Below, one piece after another: positions 38,335 to 48,910 of a DNA stretch of 64,000 nt. The stretch covers positions 27,514 to 91,513 of the forward strand of contig NZ_JAJEWQ010000007.1 in the NCBI RefSeq assembly GCF_020687805.1, read 5' to 3'. Both the position numbers and the translations under genes were made by a program. The notes beneath the pieces are model-generated. The model was not told the DNA's origin. It ran no database searches and was given only the letters and a program-made list of their open reading frames with translations. This DNA comes from Planctobacterium marinum (GTDB lineage: Bacteria > Pseudomonadota > Gammaproteobacteria > Enterobacterales > Alteromonadaceae). Positions within the stretch are counted from its first letter, which is position 1. Each line of letters begins with the position of its first letter.

Positions 38335-41300
38335 ATGAAAATGTCGCAAAAGTTAGTTATTGCTTTTGTTTCGGCAGTGGTATTGCCCACTGTCATCATC
38401 AGTATATTGATGGTACAACACGGCAAGCGACAGGCAATTGAAAATTTTACCCTGTCCAATGAGCGCGAAGTTCGCCAAATCAATAATGGTTTAACCATAC
38501 TACTGCAAAAAATTGCAGAGAGTGTCGATTATGTTGCCGGTCTCGAGCTGGTTCGTTCGGCCCATTCCGGGTTAACCAGCTACCGCACCTCCACCTCAGC
38601 GACCATGATGCGCCCGCTTTCCGGCAGCGCTACCGAGCGCGACCTGTTTATCCTGTTCGAAGATTTTGCCGACAGCCACCCCGATCTAACCTACATCTAT
38701 ATGGGAAATCAGGCCGGTGGTTACGTTTCATGGCCACAGGAGGCCATTTCCCGACAATATGATCCGCGCATCCGGCCCTGGTATCAAACCGCGTTGTCAG
38801 CCAATGGTGAAACGGTAAGAACCGATGCCTATTACTGGAAAATTGGCGATAAAGTTATTATCAGTACCGTCAAAGCACTGTATCAGGATGATGGCAGCCT
38901 GACAGGAGTGTTGGGTATGGACTTGTCGATGCAAAACCTGACCCAGCGCATAGCGCAAATTAAATTGGGTAAATCCGGATTTGTGATGTTAGTGGAAGAC
39001 AATGGCACGGTATTGGTGGATCCCAATATGCCGGGGAACAACTTTAAGCACATTGATACCATTTACGGGGGTAATTTTGCGCCTGTTTTTGCCATGCAAT
39101 CGGGGAATTCAGCGGTAAATATTGATGGTGTGAATTATTTTGCATCTGTCTATAAATCGCCACAGTTGGGTTGGAAGTTTATTGGTGTCAGTCGCGAGGA
39201 CGAAATCTTGCAGGAGGTCAGTGACCTGCTGGAAATGAACGTTATCGTTGCTATTTCACTGTTGCTGCTGTTTGTGGCACTGGCGGTGGTGTTGTCCAGA
39301 GTGATCAATAGCCAGATAGAAGAGCATCAACAACTGTTAATTACTGAAAAGGAACGGGCTGAATCGGCAGTAAAGGCCAAGGGCGATTTTTTAGCCAACA
39401 TGAGTCACGAGATACGCACTCCCATGAATGGCGTTATCGGTATGCTGGGCTTGTTAATGGACACCAAGTTGCAACCACAACAAAGCCGCTATCTGCGGCT
39501 GGCGCAATCCAGTGCCGAATCGTTACTGGCTTTGATAAATGACATTCTGGATTTTTCTAAAGTGGAAGCCGGTAAGATTGAACTGGAAGAGATTGATTTT
39601 GATGTGCGTTCACTGTTTGACGATGCTATCGAAAGCCTGGCTCAAAGAGCGGAGGAAAAGGGGCTTGAACTGATTATCGATGAAGTGGATCTGGAGCGCA
39701 GTTGGGCAAAAGGCGATCCGGGCCGAATTCGTCAGGTGGTCAACAACCTGGTGGGCAATGCGATTAAGTTCACTGCCCAGGGGGAAATTGTCGTTACCAT
39801 CAGCCTGGATAAGCGTCTGCCAGATAACTGGCGGTTGCGCTGTATCGTCACTGATACCGGTATCGGCATTCCGGATGATAAATTGCCTCACCTGTTTAGT
39901 TCGTTTACCCAAGTGGACAGCTCCACCACCCGAAAATACGGCGGTACCGGATTAGGCCTAGCAATTTGCAAACAACTCTGTGCTGTCATGCAGGGTGAAA
40001 TCTGGGTTAAGAGCCAGTTTGGCAAAGGCAGTACGTTTGGTTTTGATATTCAGCTGTTGCCAGGTAAGCAAATTGAAGTGCCGCGCTCTAAGGCATCTAT
40101 TCGCGGTAAACATATCCTGATTGTTGACGATAACACCACCAATCGCGAAGTGCTCAACAAACAACTGAGCAAATGGGGCGCGCAGGTGGCCGAAGCCGCA
40201 GACGGTGTCAGCGCATTAAAATTACTGCGCCGCAATCCGGAGTTTGATGTGGCTATTCTGGATATGCAAATGCCGGGAATGGACGGGGCGTCACTGGGCA
40301 AAATGATGCAGGAAGACGCTATCGTCAGACGCATTCCCATGATCATGATGACTTCCATTGGTTCCGCCAAAGAGCCCAGTTTTTTCGCTCAGATCGGCTT
40401 CAAAGGCTATTTTACCAAGCCGGTGACATGCTCTGATTTGTACGACGCTTTAGTGGTGGTGTTAGACGGCGGCTCTAATTTTCCTGCCAGCGCCATGGTT
40501 ACCAAAGAACAGCTGAAACAGCTCAAGCCGCATTTAAAGGAAAACAAATGCCGTCTGCTGCTGGTGGAAGACAATGTCATCAATCAGGAAGTGGCCAAAG
40601 GTATGTTGACGGGATTGGGCTACGAAGTGATTGTGGCGGAAAATGGCGTTGAAGCCGTGCAGCGTCTGGCAAATGACTCTGACGCCAGTGGTCCGCCCAT
40701 TTCTGCGGTTCTGATGGATTGCCAAATGCCACAAATGGATGGTTATGAAGCCACCCGGGCAATTCGCAACGGCGCTCAGGGCATTGAGAAAACCTCCATA
40801 CCAATCATAGCCATGACTGCTAACGCCATGAAAGGGGACCGCGAAAAGTGTATCAATGCCGGTATGGATGATTACCTGTCGAAGCCTGTCTCAGCCGATG
40901 AGTTACGTGCCAAACTGGATATGTGGTTGGGCGTGGAAGACCGCACCGACGGGATTGAAGAAGTAAATATCGAACCGGATGTGCCACTAAAACACACTGT
41001 CGATTTTGACGATGGTGAGAAAGTCTGGGATAAACAAGGTTTTATGGAGCGAATTGGCAACAGTGAAACCCTGGCTACCCGCCTGATAGGCCTGTTTCGC
41101 AGTTCTATGCCTCAGGAGATGGCATTGTTTGGTGAATATATCGAACAACACAAATATCTGGAGTTGGGCAAACTGGCTCACAAAGTTAAAGGTTCCAGTG
41201 GTAGCCTCGGGGCTGTGAAAGTGGCCCGGGTTGCTGAACAGATAGAAAACGCGGCGAAAACCGAAGATGCCGCTAAGATCACGGCATTGTATCAACAGTT

Positions 41301-41340
41301 TACAGGCCACGTAGAAGACTTTATCGCCGTGTTGCCATAA
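38335..41340 (+). CDS. BarA-like membrane hybrid histidine kinase with dCACHE sensor
   Basis: A 1001-residue kinase. A first membrane helix (about 8-25) and a second (about 302-322) bracket a periplasmic sensor with double-CACHE features ([27 protein letters not shown]). Then follow a short coiled linker, HisKA ([14 protein letters not shown]), HATPase ([18 protein letters not shown]), a receiver ([19 protein letters not shown], about 595-710), a second receiver ([19 protein letters not shown], about 735-860) and a C-terminal HPt with phospho-His in [14 protein letters not shown] (about 945). All phosphorelay residues are present. The ligand is unknown; CACHE sensors often bind amino acids or carboxylates. 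The partner regulator is not adjacent. Confidence 0.9.
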   Translation: MKMSQKLVIAFVSAVVLPTVIISILMVQHGKRQAIENFTLSNEREVRQINNGLTILLQKIAESVDYVAGLELVRSAHSGLTSYRTSTSATMMRPLSGSATERDLFILFEDFADSHPDLTYIYMGNQAGGYVSWPQEAISRQYDPRIRPWYQTALSANGETVRTDAYYWKIGDKVIISTVKALYQDDGSLTGVLGMDLSMQNLTQRIAQIKLGKSGFVMLVEDNGTVLVDPNMPGNNFKHIDTIYGGNFAPVFAMQSGNSAVNIDGVNYFASVYKSPQLGWKFIGVSREDEILQEVSDLLEMNVIVAISLLLLFVALAVVLSRVINSQIEEHQQLLITEKERAESAVKAKGDFLANMSHEIRTPMNGVIGMLGLLMDTKLQPQQSRYLRLAQSSAESLLALINDILDFSKVEAGKIELEEIDFDVRSLFDDAIESLAQRAEEKGLELIIDEVDLERSWAKGDPGRIRQVVNNLVGNAIKFTAQGEIVVTISLDKRLPDNWRLRCIVTDTGIGIPDDKLPHLFSSFTQVDSSTTRKYGGTGLGLAICKQLCAVMQGEIWVKSQFGKGSTFGFDIQLLPGKQIEVPRSKASIRGKHILIVDDNTTNREVLNKQLSKWGAQVAEAADGVSALKLLRRNPEFDVAILDMQMPGMDGASLGKMMQEDAIVRRIPMIMMTSIGSAKEPSFFAQIGFKGYFTKPVTCSDLYDALVVVLDGGSNFPASAMVTKEQLKQLKPHLKENKCRLLLVEDNVINQEVAKGMLTGLGYEVIVAENGVEAVQRLANDSDASGPPISAVLMDCQMPQMDGYEATRAIRNGAQGIEKTSIPIIAMTANAMKGDREKCINAGMDDYLSKPVSADELRAKLDMWLGVEDRTDGIEEVNIEPDVPLKHTVDFDDGEKVWDKQGFMERIGNSETLATRLIGLFRSSMPQEMALFGEYIEQHKYLELGKLAHKVKGSSGSLGAVKVARVAEQIENAAKTEDAAKITALYQQFTGHVEDFIAVLP

Positions 41341-41365
41341 GGTCTTCGCGCGGCCTTGCGTCTGC

Positions 41366-43057
41366 CTATAAGCTGACGCGTTTGTAAGGGCGGTACTCGG
41401 CGTGCCAGAAGAACTTATCGATGCGGGACAGTATGACTTCATCGCTTACCGGTAGCGCCAGTTCCTGCTCCTGAGCTTTTTTGGCCACCGCAAACGCGAT
41501 TTTCCTGCTTACCGATTGTACCTGTCTCAGCGGCGGCAGCAATTCACCTTCACCGGTGGTTGCCAGTGGCGAGCATTCCGCCAGGGTGGAGCTGGCAGTG
41601 AGTAACATTTCGTCGGTGATGCGGCTGGCTTTACTGGCCAGTACGCCCAGTCCGATGCCCGGGAAAATGTAACTGTTGTTACACTGTGGAATAGTGAACT
41701 TTTTACCTTCAAACTCAACCGGTAAAAATGGACTGCCGGTGGCAACAATGGCGCGTCCTTCGGTCCAGCGAATCACATCCGCAGGGTGTGCTTCTACCTG
41801 GCGTGACGGGTTGCTCAGCGGAAAGATAATAGGTCGTTCCACATGAGTAGCCATTGCCTTAATCACTTCTTCAGTAAACAGACCTCCTACGCCGGAAACC
41901 CCAATCAAGACTGTGGGTTTGGCATTGTTGATCACTTCCAGCAACGACGGATATTCACCCGCAAATTGCCATTTAGCAAGGGCACTGCTGTCCTGCGCCA
42001 GGCATTGTTGAAAATCTCGCAGATTTGGGGTTTTGTCGGTCACCAGACCATACCTGTCTACCATAAAAATTTGACTGCGGGCCTGCTCCGGGTCAATACC
42101 TTCAGCGGTCATCTGCTGAATGATTTGTTCCGCGATACCACAGCCAGCCGACCCGGCGCCCACAAACACCACGTTCAGATCTTTGAGTTGTGTATCGATA
42201 GCTCCGGTGGCACACATGAGGGTGCCAACAGTGACCGAGGCGGTGCCCTGAATATCGTCGTTAAAACAACAAAATTTATCGCGGTAACGCTGCAGGATTG
42301 GGGTGGCATTATGCTGAGCAAAGTCTTCAAACTGAATCATCACACCGGGCCAGCGTTTTTCTACGGCGTTCATGAATAATTCAATAAACTCATCATATTC
42401 AGACTGACTGATTCTGGGGTGACGACAACCCATGTACATGGGATCTTCCAACAGTTTTTTGTTGTTGGTGCCTACGTCCAGCATAATTGGCATGGTATAG
42501 GCGGGGCTGATACCACCACAGGCGGTGTACAGGGACAACTTACCGATGGGGATGCCCATGCCGCCAATGCCCTGATCGCCCAGGCCCAGAATGCGCTCAC
42601 CGTCGGTTACCACAATGACTTTTACATTGCGTTTGGTGGCGTTGCGCAAGATGTCGTCGATATCATGCCGGTCAGCGTAAGACAAAAACAGGCCGCGAGA
42701 TTTGCGATAAATATCAGAGAACTGTTCACAGGCATCACCCACCGTTGGGGTATAGATGATGGGCATCATCTCATCAATGTGCTCCTGGATCAGTCGGTAG
42801 TACAGGGTTTCGTTATTGTCCTGTATGGCTCGCAGATAAATGTGTTTGTTAATGGGTTCGGCGAAACTGGAGTATTGTGCCCAGCAGCGCTCCAGTTGTT
42901 CTTCAATGGTTTCATATCGGGGCGGTAATAAACCTGCCAGGTTAAAGGCAACCCGTTCCTCATGACTAAACGCACTGCCTTTATTCAGTAATGGCGTTTC
43001 CAATAAAGCAGGACCGGCATAGGGAATGTAAAGTGGATCGTTGTTATCTTGCTGCAT
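41366..43057 (-). CDS. maeA: NAD-dependent malic enzyme
   Basis: Oxidative decarboxylation of malate to pyruvate. At 563 residues it is close to E. coli MaeA/SfcA (565). Landmarks: [15 protein letters not shown] near residue 97, [17 protein letters not shown] near residue 157, FEDFAQHNA, and the NAD-binding [16 protein letters not shown] near residue 295. NAD preference is inferred from similarity to the MaeA group and absence of the phosphotransacetylase tail found in MaeB. Convergent with the upstream hybrid kinase gene. Confidence 0.94.
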   Translation of the reverse strand: MQQDNNDPLYIPYAGPALLETPLLNKGSAFSHEERVAFNLAGLLPPRYETIEEQLERCWAQYSSFAEPINKHIYLRAIQDNNETLYYRLIQEHIDEMMPIIYTPTVGDACEQFSDIYRKSRGLFLSYADRHDIDDILRNATKRNVKVIVVTDGERILGLGDQGIGGMGIPIGKLSLYTACGGISPAYTMPIMLDVGTNNKKLLEDPMYMGCRHPRISQSEYDEFIELFMNAVEKRWPGVMIQFEDFAQHNATPILQRYRDKFCCFNDDIQGTASVTVGTLMCATGAIDTQLKDLNVVFVGAGSAGCGIAEQIIQQMTAEGIDPEQARSQIFMVDRYGLVTDKTPNLRDFQQCLAQDSSALAKWQFAGEYPSLLEVINNAKPTVLIGVSGVGGLFTEEVIKAMATHVERPIIFPLSNPSRQVEAHPADVIRWTEGRAIVATGSPFLPVEFEGKKFTIPQCNNSYIFPGIGLGVLASKASRITDEMLLTASSTLAECSPLATTGEGELLPPLRQVQSVSRKIAFAVAKKAQEQELALPVSDEVILSRIDKFFWHAEYRPYKRVSL

Positions 43058-43170
43058 AGTTTTAAATGTAGGGTCAATGTTGTTGAAAGTATAACGGTAA
43101 ATCGGTCAGAGTTGAGCGCAATTATGCTGGTAGGACGAGCCTGTTGCTGCGCCTACCGGCAAAATTGTGG

Positions 43171-45774
43171 TTAAAAAATCTCATCTTCCAATGACGGCGT
43201 TTGTTGCTCATCAGAAGTCTGATCGACAATTTCGTGTTCGGCCACCCACTCTGTGGGCTCAGTGCCGGCAATAAAATACTCAAATCGCGACGTGTGATCG
43301 GTTCGGTTGGTCAACTTACCGGTGGTCCGGTCGATGCGCACCGAAACGATATTTTCCGGTATGGTACTGCTGACTTCTGGTACATCCTGTAAGGCTTTTT
43401 CCATAAATCTGATCCAGGCTGGTTGCGCTGCCTTGGCGCCATCTTCGCCGCCCTGCATCGCATTACCGATAATCGTGGTGTTGTGAGGATTATTGCGGAT
43501 CAGGTAAGGATATGCAGCAGTTCTGCCTAATGAGCGACTGGCATCGTCAAAGCCCACCCAGGTGGTCGCCACCAGGTCAGGATTAAAGCCACTAAACCAG
43601 GTATCTTTAGAGTCGTTTGTCGTACCGGTTTTGCCGGCGAGATCTTTGCGCCGTATCAAAGAGTTAGCGCGCCATCCAGTGCCACGCCAATAGGTTTTGT
43701 TTTTGACGCTGCCACTGCCGGTAATCGCGGTGCGCAACATCTCGGAAACTAAAAAGGTATTCTGGCCTGAAACCACCTGTTCAGCTTGCGGTGGCAATGG
43801 GCTGAGTACCGTTTCATTGTTAGGCGCATCGCCGGGAATCGGCGTGCTAATTTGCGCCGTCAGTCCTTCCGTTTCGGCACATACCGGACATGCTGTTGCG
43901 GGATTAGCCTGCCATACATATTCGCCGTACTGCCCTTCAATGCGCTCAATAAAATGGGGTTCAACCGCGTAGCCGCCATTGGCGATAGTGGCAAAACCAT
44001 TGGCTACCTCCAGGGGCGTGATTGACGCAGATCCCAAAGAAAGTGATTCGTCGCGGGGAAGATCTTCCATCTGAAAGCCGAATTTACGCATGTGATTTCG
44101 CACATTATCAATCCCTACGGCGCGCAACAGGCGCACTGCCACAACGTTTTTCGATTTACCCAGGGCGATGCGCATCCGGATGGGGCCGTCGTATACGGCC
44201 GGCGAGTTGGCCGGTCGCCATGCTCTGCCGGAACTGCGATCCCACTGGTTAATGGGGGCATCATTGATAATCGACGCAATCGTAAAACCATGGTCCAGTG
44301 CGGCGGAGTACAAAAAGGGTTTTATGTTAGAGCCTACCTGACGTTTCGCCTGAGTTGCCCTGTTAAACTGACTCTGATAAAAACTGTAGCCGCCCACCAA
44401 TGCCCTGACCGCACCGTTGTTGGGATCTAATGCAATCAGCGCACTACTGGCTTCCGGAAATTGTGACAATTGCCAACGTTGATCTTCGTTGCGTTGCCGA
44501 ATCCAAATCAGCGCGCCTTCCTGCACGATATCCGCGGCGGTTTCTGGTGGTGTACCCTGCCGGCTATCAGTAATGTAAGGTCTTGCCCAGGCCAGACCGT
44601 CCCATTCAATGCGACGGTAAGCGCCGGATTTGTCAATGACAGCAATTGCCTGTTCGAAAATGTCAGTCACCACAGCCGGTACCAATGGCCCGAAGGCGGA
44701 AAACCCGGCAAGGTGCCTGGCTATTTGTTGCTCAGACCAGCCCATGTCGGGGACAAAACTGGCTTTATCCGGATCATTTGCTGCGGGCGTTTTGCGCCAA
44801 AGCTGCGTTATCGCGCCGCGATAGCCATGGCGTTCATCATAGTCATGCAGGTTTTGGCGCAGGGCGTCAATGGCAGCACTTTGCATAGCAAAACTTGCGG
44901 TGGCGTAGACCTTATAACCACCGGTTTCAGCTTCTTCTTTGCCGTACAGATTGGTCATTTCGTTGTAGATGACATTAGCCAGATATGGCGCATCCAGTTC
45001 GATTTCGGCGCCGTGCAGTTTGGCCGTAACCGGTTCAAGTGCGGCAAATTCGTATTGCTCTCTGGATATAAAGTTCTCGTTGAGCATTCTGCCCAGCACT
45101 ACCTTACGGCGGTTTACCGAGCGTTCCGGGCGGCTGATGGGATTCATGGTGGAAGGCGCTTTGGGTAACCCTGCCAAAGTGGCAATTTGCGCCAGGCTCA
45201 ACTCGTTGAGTTCCTTGCCGTAGTAAACCTGAGCGGCGGCGCCAAAGCCAAAGGCACGGTGGCCCAGCTCTACTTTATTGATATACAGCGACAGGATTTC
45301 GTCTTTGGAAAGCACCCGTTCAATATGCCAGGCAATGAAAATCTCTTTCAATTTGCGCACAAAGGTCTTATCCCGTGTCAAAAAGAAACCCCGGGCTAAC
45401 TGCATGGTTAAAGTACTACCGCCCTGACTTAACTGGCCGGTAATCATCAGATTAAACGCCGCCCGCATGATCCCGATGGGGTCTATGCCTGGGTGCTCGT
45501 AAAAGCGGCTGTCTTCGGTAGCTAAAATTGCGTCGATGAGTTGCTGTGGCACCTCATCCAGGGTGACAGGAATACGCCGCTTTACACCATACTGAGAAAT
45601 CAGCCTGCCATCACGGGTAAATATCTGCATGGGGGTTTGCAGTTTGACATCTTTCAGCACTTCCACACTGGGCAGATCGGCACGGATATAAAAATACACG
45701 CCAGCGATAGCAACAACCGCCAGAATCGATCCCAGAGCAAAGAGGCTGATGACGTATTTAAAAAATTTACTCAC
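43171..45774 (-). CDS. mrcA: Penicillin-binding protein 1A
   Basis: An 867-residue class A peptidoglycan synthase. Residues 8-28 form the membrane anchor. The glycosyltransferase domain has EDSRFYEHPGID with catalytic Glu and GGSTLTMQLARGFFL (about 85-250). An OB-like insert precedes the transpeptidase domain, whose active Ser is in VGSNIKPFLY (about 475), with SKN in GKSKNVVAVRL and KTGTTNDSK (about 715). It polymerises and cross-links glycan strands outside the inner membrane. mrcA next to pilM is a conserved order in gammaproteobacteria. Confidence 0.95.
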   Translation of the reverse strand: MSKFFKYVISLFALGSILAVVAIAGVYFYIRADLPSVEVLKDVKLQTPMQIFTRDGRLISQYGVKRRIPVTLDEVPQQLIDAILATEDSRFYEHPGIDPIGIMRAAFNLMITGQLSQGGSTLTMQLARGFFLTRDKTFVRKLKEIFIAWHIERVLSKDEILSLYINKVELGHRAFGFGAAAQVYYGKELNELSLAQIATLAGLPKAPSTMNPISRPERSVNRRKVVLGRMLNENFISREQYEFAALEPVTAKLHGAEIELDAPYLANVIYNEMTNLYGKEEAETGGYKVYATASFAMQSAAIDALRQNLHDYDERHGYRGAITQLWRKTPAANDPDKASFVPDMGWSEQQIARHLAGFSAFGPLVPAVVTDIFEQAIAVIDKSGAYRRIEWDGLAWARPYITDSRQGTPPETAADIVQEGALIWIRQRNEDQRWQLSQFPEASSALIALDPNNGAVRALVGGYSFYQSQFNRATQAKRQVGSNIKPFLYSAALDHGFTIASIINDAPINQWDRSSGRAWRPANSPAVYDGPIRMRIALGKSKNVVAVRLLRAVGIDNVRNHMRKFGFQMEDLPRDESLSLGSASITPLEVANGFATIANGGYAVEPHFIERIEGQYGEYVWQANPATACPVCAETEGLTAQISTPIPGDAPNNETVLSPLPPQAEQVVSGQNTFLVSEMLRTAITGSGSVKNKTYWRGTGWRANSLIRRKDLAGKTGTTNDSKDTWFSGFNPDLVATTWVGFDDASRSLGRTAAYPYLIRNNPHNTTIIGNAMQGGEDGAKAAQPAWIRFMEKALQDVPEVSSTIPENIVSVRIDRTTGKLTNRTDHTSRFEYFIAGTEPTEWVAEHEIVDQTSDEQQTPSLEDEIF

Positions 45775-46152
45775 GTTTAGGCGTTATCCCGCGTCGTTGT
45801 GTAACTGGCAATTCCAGTGTCAATCAAGAGGCTTAATTACAAGCCCGACATTTTATCCTAAAACGAGGGGTTATTGAAACTGCCCCGGTAATAGTGTTGT
45901 AAGTAATCATGAGCGTCAGTTCACAATTATCTGGCCATCAAATCACTATCTTCGGGCAATTCAGTGAAGAAATTAAAGATTTGCTCTCAGAATACGATGA
46001 AATGCATATAAATTAATACGTTAGTTTGGCAGCAGCTAACTATTTTTGTTACATCTGATTAAATTTAAACTATGATTCAAGAGAGTGTTGTTCTTTGCGG
46101 TACAGGTTTGAAGGTCAACACGCTCTGATAAGCACAAAAAAGAGACAACAGC
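45775..46152. other. Intergenic region between mrcA and pilM (378 bases)
   Basis: Holds the divergent promoters for mrcA and the pil operon. One short frame (45909-46016) has protein-like character and is listed separately. No terminator or repeat stands out. Confidence 0.5.
45909..46016 (+). CDS. Possible 35-residue small ORF upstream of pilM
   Basis: An ATG frame of 35 codons and a TAA stop. The peptide is amphipathic and acidic toward its end (HQITIFGQFSEEIKDLLSEY, then DEMHIN), reads like a strand-turn-helix fragment, and is unlike random translation. The ribosome site (TAAG) is weak. It could be a real small protein, an upstream ORF of the pil operon or a gene remnant. Confidence 0.25.
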   Translation: MSVSSQLSGHQITIFGQFSEEIKDLLSEYDEMHIN

Positions 46153-47211
46153 TTGAATCTGAGTATAGGCAACAATAACAAACAAATTCTGGGTGTCGAT
46201 ATAGGAAGCCGCTATGTCAAAGCCTTGTTGTTATCTCAGAAAGGCAAACGTTACTGTATTGATGCAATCGCCTGCGAGCCAATCTATGGCAATGTCATGC
46301 AGGAACGGGAAATTAAAGATTTTGATGCGGTAAATCATGCCCTCAAAAAAGTGCGCAAAGCCCTGCAAACCAGTGTCAAAAATATCGCCATCGCAATATC
46401 CGGCTCTACGGTGCTCACTAAGGTTGTTGATATGGAGTTGGGGTTGAGCGATATCGATCTCGAGGCTCAAATCGAAATTGAGGCTGACAGCCTTATTCCT
46501 TACCCGCTCAACGAAGTGTATATGGACTTCGAGGAAATTGGCCCCTGTGCGCGCAAACCCGGGCGCGCCGATGTGTTGCTCAGTGTCGCTCACAAAAACA
46601 TTGTGGAAAATCGCACCTTGATATCCCGAGAAGTGGATTTCGAAGTGAAGATAATGGATGTCGAAGGCTATGCCCTGGGCAATGCCATGGTAAATTTCGG
46701 GCAATTTGGTGATGAAGAAGTGATTTTTTGCCTGAACGTCGGGGCGGCCCAGTTACAACTGACGGTCATACGGGGTAAGCAGGTAATTTTAAGTCGCGAG
46801 CTGGCTTTTGGCACTGACATGTTAGCCAACGAAATTGCCGCGAGCTTCAATTTAAGTGTTAACGATGTTCAGAAAGGACTGATTTCCGGCGATTTACCCG
46901 ATACCTGGCGAGAGCTGCTGTACCCGCAATTTTTATCAACCTTACAAATGCAGATCAATCGCATCCTGCAGTTGTATGTCAACAGCTTTAACGCTGAACC
47001 GCCAGGCAAAATTTATATGTCAGGTGGTGCCACCATCTTATCTGGGGTAGTGGAAGATCTGGCCATGGACATGAACACCGAAATAGCCCTATTTGACCCA
47101 TTAGCGCAACTGGATACGGCTAAAAATGTCAGCGTAGACGGGTTCCATGGTGGGCAGTTTGCTGTGGCTGCCGGGCTTGCCTGGAGGGGGTTCTCCACAT
47201 GTCATACATAA
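46153..47211 (+). CDS. pilM: Type IV pilus assembly protein PilM
   Basis: A 352-residue actin-like cytoplasmic protein that binds ATP and the N-terminal tail of PilN as part of the inner-membrane alignment complex. The fold marks are LGVDIGSRYVKALLL at the N-terminus and MSGGATILSGVVEDLA near residue 290. The first codon is TTG, with AAAAAAGAGA upstream. pilN begins inside its last 13 bases, so the genes are translationally linked. Confidence 0.94.
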   Translation: MNLSIGNNNKQILGVDIGSRYVKALLLSQKGKRYCIDAIACEPIYGNVMQEREIKDFDAVNHALKKVRKALQTSVKNIAIAISGSTVLTKVVDMELGLSDIDLEAQIEIEADSLIPYPLNEVYMDFEEIGPCARKPGRADVLLSVAHKNIVENRTLISREVDFEVKIMDVEGYALGNAMVNFGQFGDEEVIFCLNVGAAQLQLTVIRGKQVILSRELAFGTDMLANEIAASFNLSVNDVQKGLISGDLPDTWRELLYPQFLSTLQMQINRILQLYVNSFNAEPPGKIYMSGGATILSGVVEDLAMDMNTEIALFDPLAQLDTAKNVSVDGFHGGQFAVAAGLAWRGFSTCHT

Positions 47212-47786
47212 ATTTATTGCCATGGCGTGAAAAACAACGGGAAAAACAAAAGCAGCTCTATCTTGCCACTTTGGCTTTTTGTGCGTTGCTGGCTGTAGGC
47301 CTGGTGTTGGGCATCGGCAGTTTTCTGGATACCCTGATCAAAAACCAACAGCAGCGAAATCAGTTTCTGGAAAAAGAACTGGCAATTCTCGACGTCAAAA
47401 TAGGTAAAATTGCCACTATTAAGAAGCAAAAAGAAGATATAGAAAAGCGTATTTCCCTGATCCAGCAATTGCAGGAGCATCGCAACGTCAGTCCAATTGT
47501 GCTTAACGAGCTGGCTACCCTGGTACCTCCCGGTATTGCGTTTAAGCAGCTCAATCGCAAGCAAAATCGCATTGAAATTATCGGGGTCAGTGAATCGAAT
47601 AACCGCCTTGCGGACTTTATGCGTCGCCTGGAAAACTCGCCGGTATTTGTCGGTAACGATCTGTCTTCTGTGGTGGCGGATACCAGTACTACCGAAGCGG
47701 TCAGTGATTTTAAACTGACTTTTATGATCAGTCCCAAAGTGGCCCCGCCTTTGGTCAGTCTCAGTGATGCGGAGCAGACACCATGA
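47199..47786 (+). CDS. pilN: Type IV pilus assembly protein PilN
   Basis: A 195-residue inner-membrane protein. The short cytoplasmic tail INLLPWRE is the PilM-binding motif; one membrane helix follows (about 20-43), then a coiled coil (about 45-95) and a periplasmic ferredoxin-like domain. It pairs with PilO in the alignment complex. Overlaps pilM by 13 bases and pilO by four. Confidence 0.94.
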   Translation: MSYINLLPWREKQREKQKQLYLATLAFCALLAVGLVLGIGSFLDTLIKNQQQRNQFLEKELAILDVKIGKIATIKKQKEDIEKRISLIQQLQEHRNVSPIVLNELATLVPPGIAFKQLNRKQNRIEIIGVSESNNRLADFMRRLENSPVFVGNDLSSVVADTSTTEAVSDFKLTFMISPKVAPPLVSLSDAEQTP

Positions 47787-48382
47787 AGTTTGATTTCGCT
47801 AAACTCAAGGAAATGAACGACCTGGACTTTGAACAAATCGCCTACTGGCCTTTTGAAGTCAAAACCGTATTTGCACTCATGGTATTTATTATGGTGAGTG
47901 GCGGCGCCTTTTATTTTCTGGTGAAAGATAAACTGCCGGTACTGGATGCCGAACAAAAGCGCGAATTTGAACTCAGAGGCACCTATGAAGCCAAATATCT
48001 GATTGCCGCTAACCTGGAAGCCTATGAAAAGCAGTTAGCACAGTTGAAACTGGATTTTCAAAAAGTGGTTAAATCGCTGCCTACCAGTAATGAAACTCCA
48101 GGGCTACTGGACGACATCACTCTGGTGGGCACATCGTCAGGTCTGACATTTAAAGGTATCAACTGGGAGAAGGAAATTCCCAAAGAGTTTTATACCGAAC
48201 TGCCCATTCGCATTGAAGTCAATGGTGAATATCATGAGTTTGGCGAATTTCTTTCTGAGATTGCCAGCCTGCCCAGAATTGTCACGGTACACGATTTTGA
48301 AATGGTGACTTCAGGTCAGGAACTTCGCCTCATCATGTCTGCTAAAACCTATCGGGCGACACCAGAGGTGGAGGCACAATGA
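47783..48382 (+). CDS. pilO: Type IV pilus assembly protein PilO
   Basis: A 199-residue inner-membrane protein with a single membrane helix near residues 28-48, a coiled coil (about 60-105) and a periplasmic alpha-beta domain. It forms a heterodimer with PilN and links to lipoprotein PilP. Four-base overlaps on both sides (ATGA type) show tight coupling within the operon. Confidence 0.93.
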   Translation: MKFDFAKLKEMNDLDFEQIAYWPFEVKTVFALMVFIMVSGGAFYFLVKDKLPVLDAEQKREFELRGTYEAKYLIAANLEAYEKQLAQLKLDFQKVVKSLPTSNETPGLLDDITLVGTSSGLTFKGINWEKEIPKEFYTELPIRIEVNGEYHEFGEFLSEIASLPRIVTVHDFEMVTSGQELRLIMSAKTYRATPEVEAQ

Positions 48383-48906
48383 GGCAGTCTCTGATGGTTC
48401 TAACCGTGCTCGCGGCTTTGGGGGGCTGTTCTGCGGATACCTCTGATTTGCAGCAATTTATAGCCACCGTGCAAACGTCAACACCGCCGCCGATTGAACC
48501 TTATCCCGAATTTAAACCCGTGCCGGCGTTTGTCTATGCCGCACAGGAAGAAAGAAGTCCCTTTAGTCGCCCCCGCAACCAGGATCTGGCGCTGCAGGAC
48601 CAGGCCACCGGCAATTGCCTGCAACCGGACATTCGCCGACCAAAAGATCCGCTGGAAGCCTTTGGTACGGACGCCCTCAGTATTCAGGGCTTTTTTACCA
48701 GCAAGGGACAAAAATGGGCGTTAATTACAGCAAATGATGGTACGTTACATCGGGTGACGGTTGGCGATCATCTGGGGTTATTTTTTGGAAAGATAACGCG
48801 TATCAGTGAAAATGCCGTGTATTTTACTGAGCAATTGCCAGATGGCGCAGGGTGTTGGCAGGAAAAAAGCTCGAGAATAACAATATCAACCGGCTCCGGA
48901 GATTAA
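48379..48906 (+). CDS. pilP: Type IV pilus lipoprotein PilP
   Basis: A 175-residue lipoprotein: the signal peptide ends in the lipobox LGGC, with Cys near residue 18. The rest is a proline-rich linker followed by the PilP beta-sandwich (LEAFGTDALSIQGFFTSKG, VTVGDHLGLFFGKI). It connects the PilN/PilO complex to the secretin PilQ, whose gene follows after four bases. Confidence 0.93.
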   Translation: MRQSLMVLTVLAALGGCSADTSDLQQFIATVQTSTPPPIEPYPEFKPVPAFVYAAQEERSPFSRPRNQDLALQDQATGNCLQPDIRRPKDPLEAFGTDALSIQGFFTSKGQKWALITANDGTLHRVTVGDHLGLFFGKITRISENAVYFTEQLPDGAGCWQEKSSRITISTGSGD

Positions 48907-48910
48907 TAAC

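Noticed and set aside
44470..45168. Long plus-strand open frame (232 codons) opposite mrcA
   Set aside because: It is an antisense shadow of the PBP1a gene, whose motifs are unambiguous; the shadow has no recognisable domain.
47360..47956. Minus-strand open frame of 198 codons across pilN and pilO
   Set aside because: It opposes two overlapping pil genes with clear features; no independent support.
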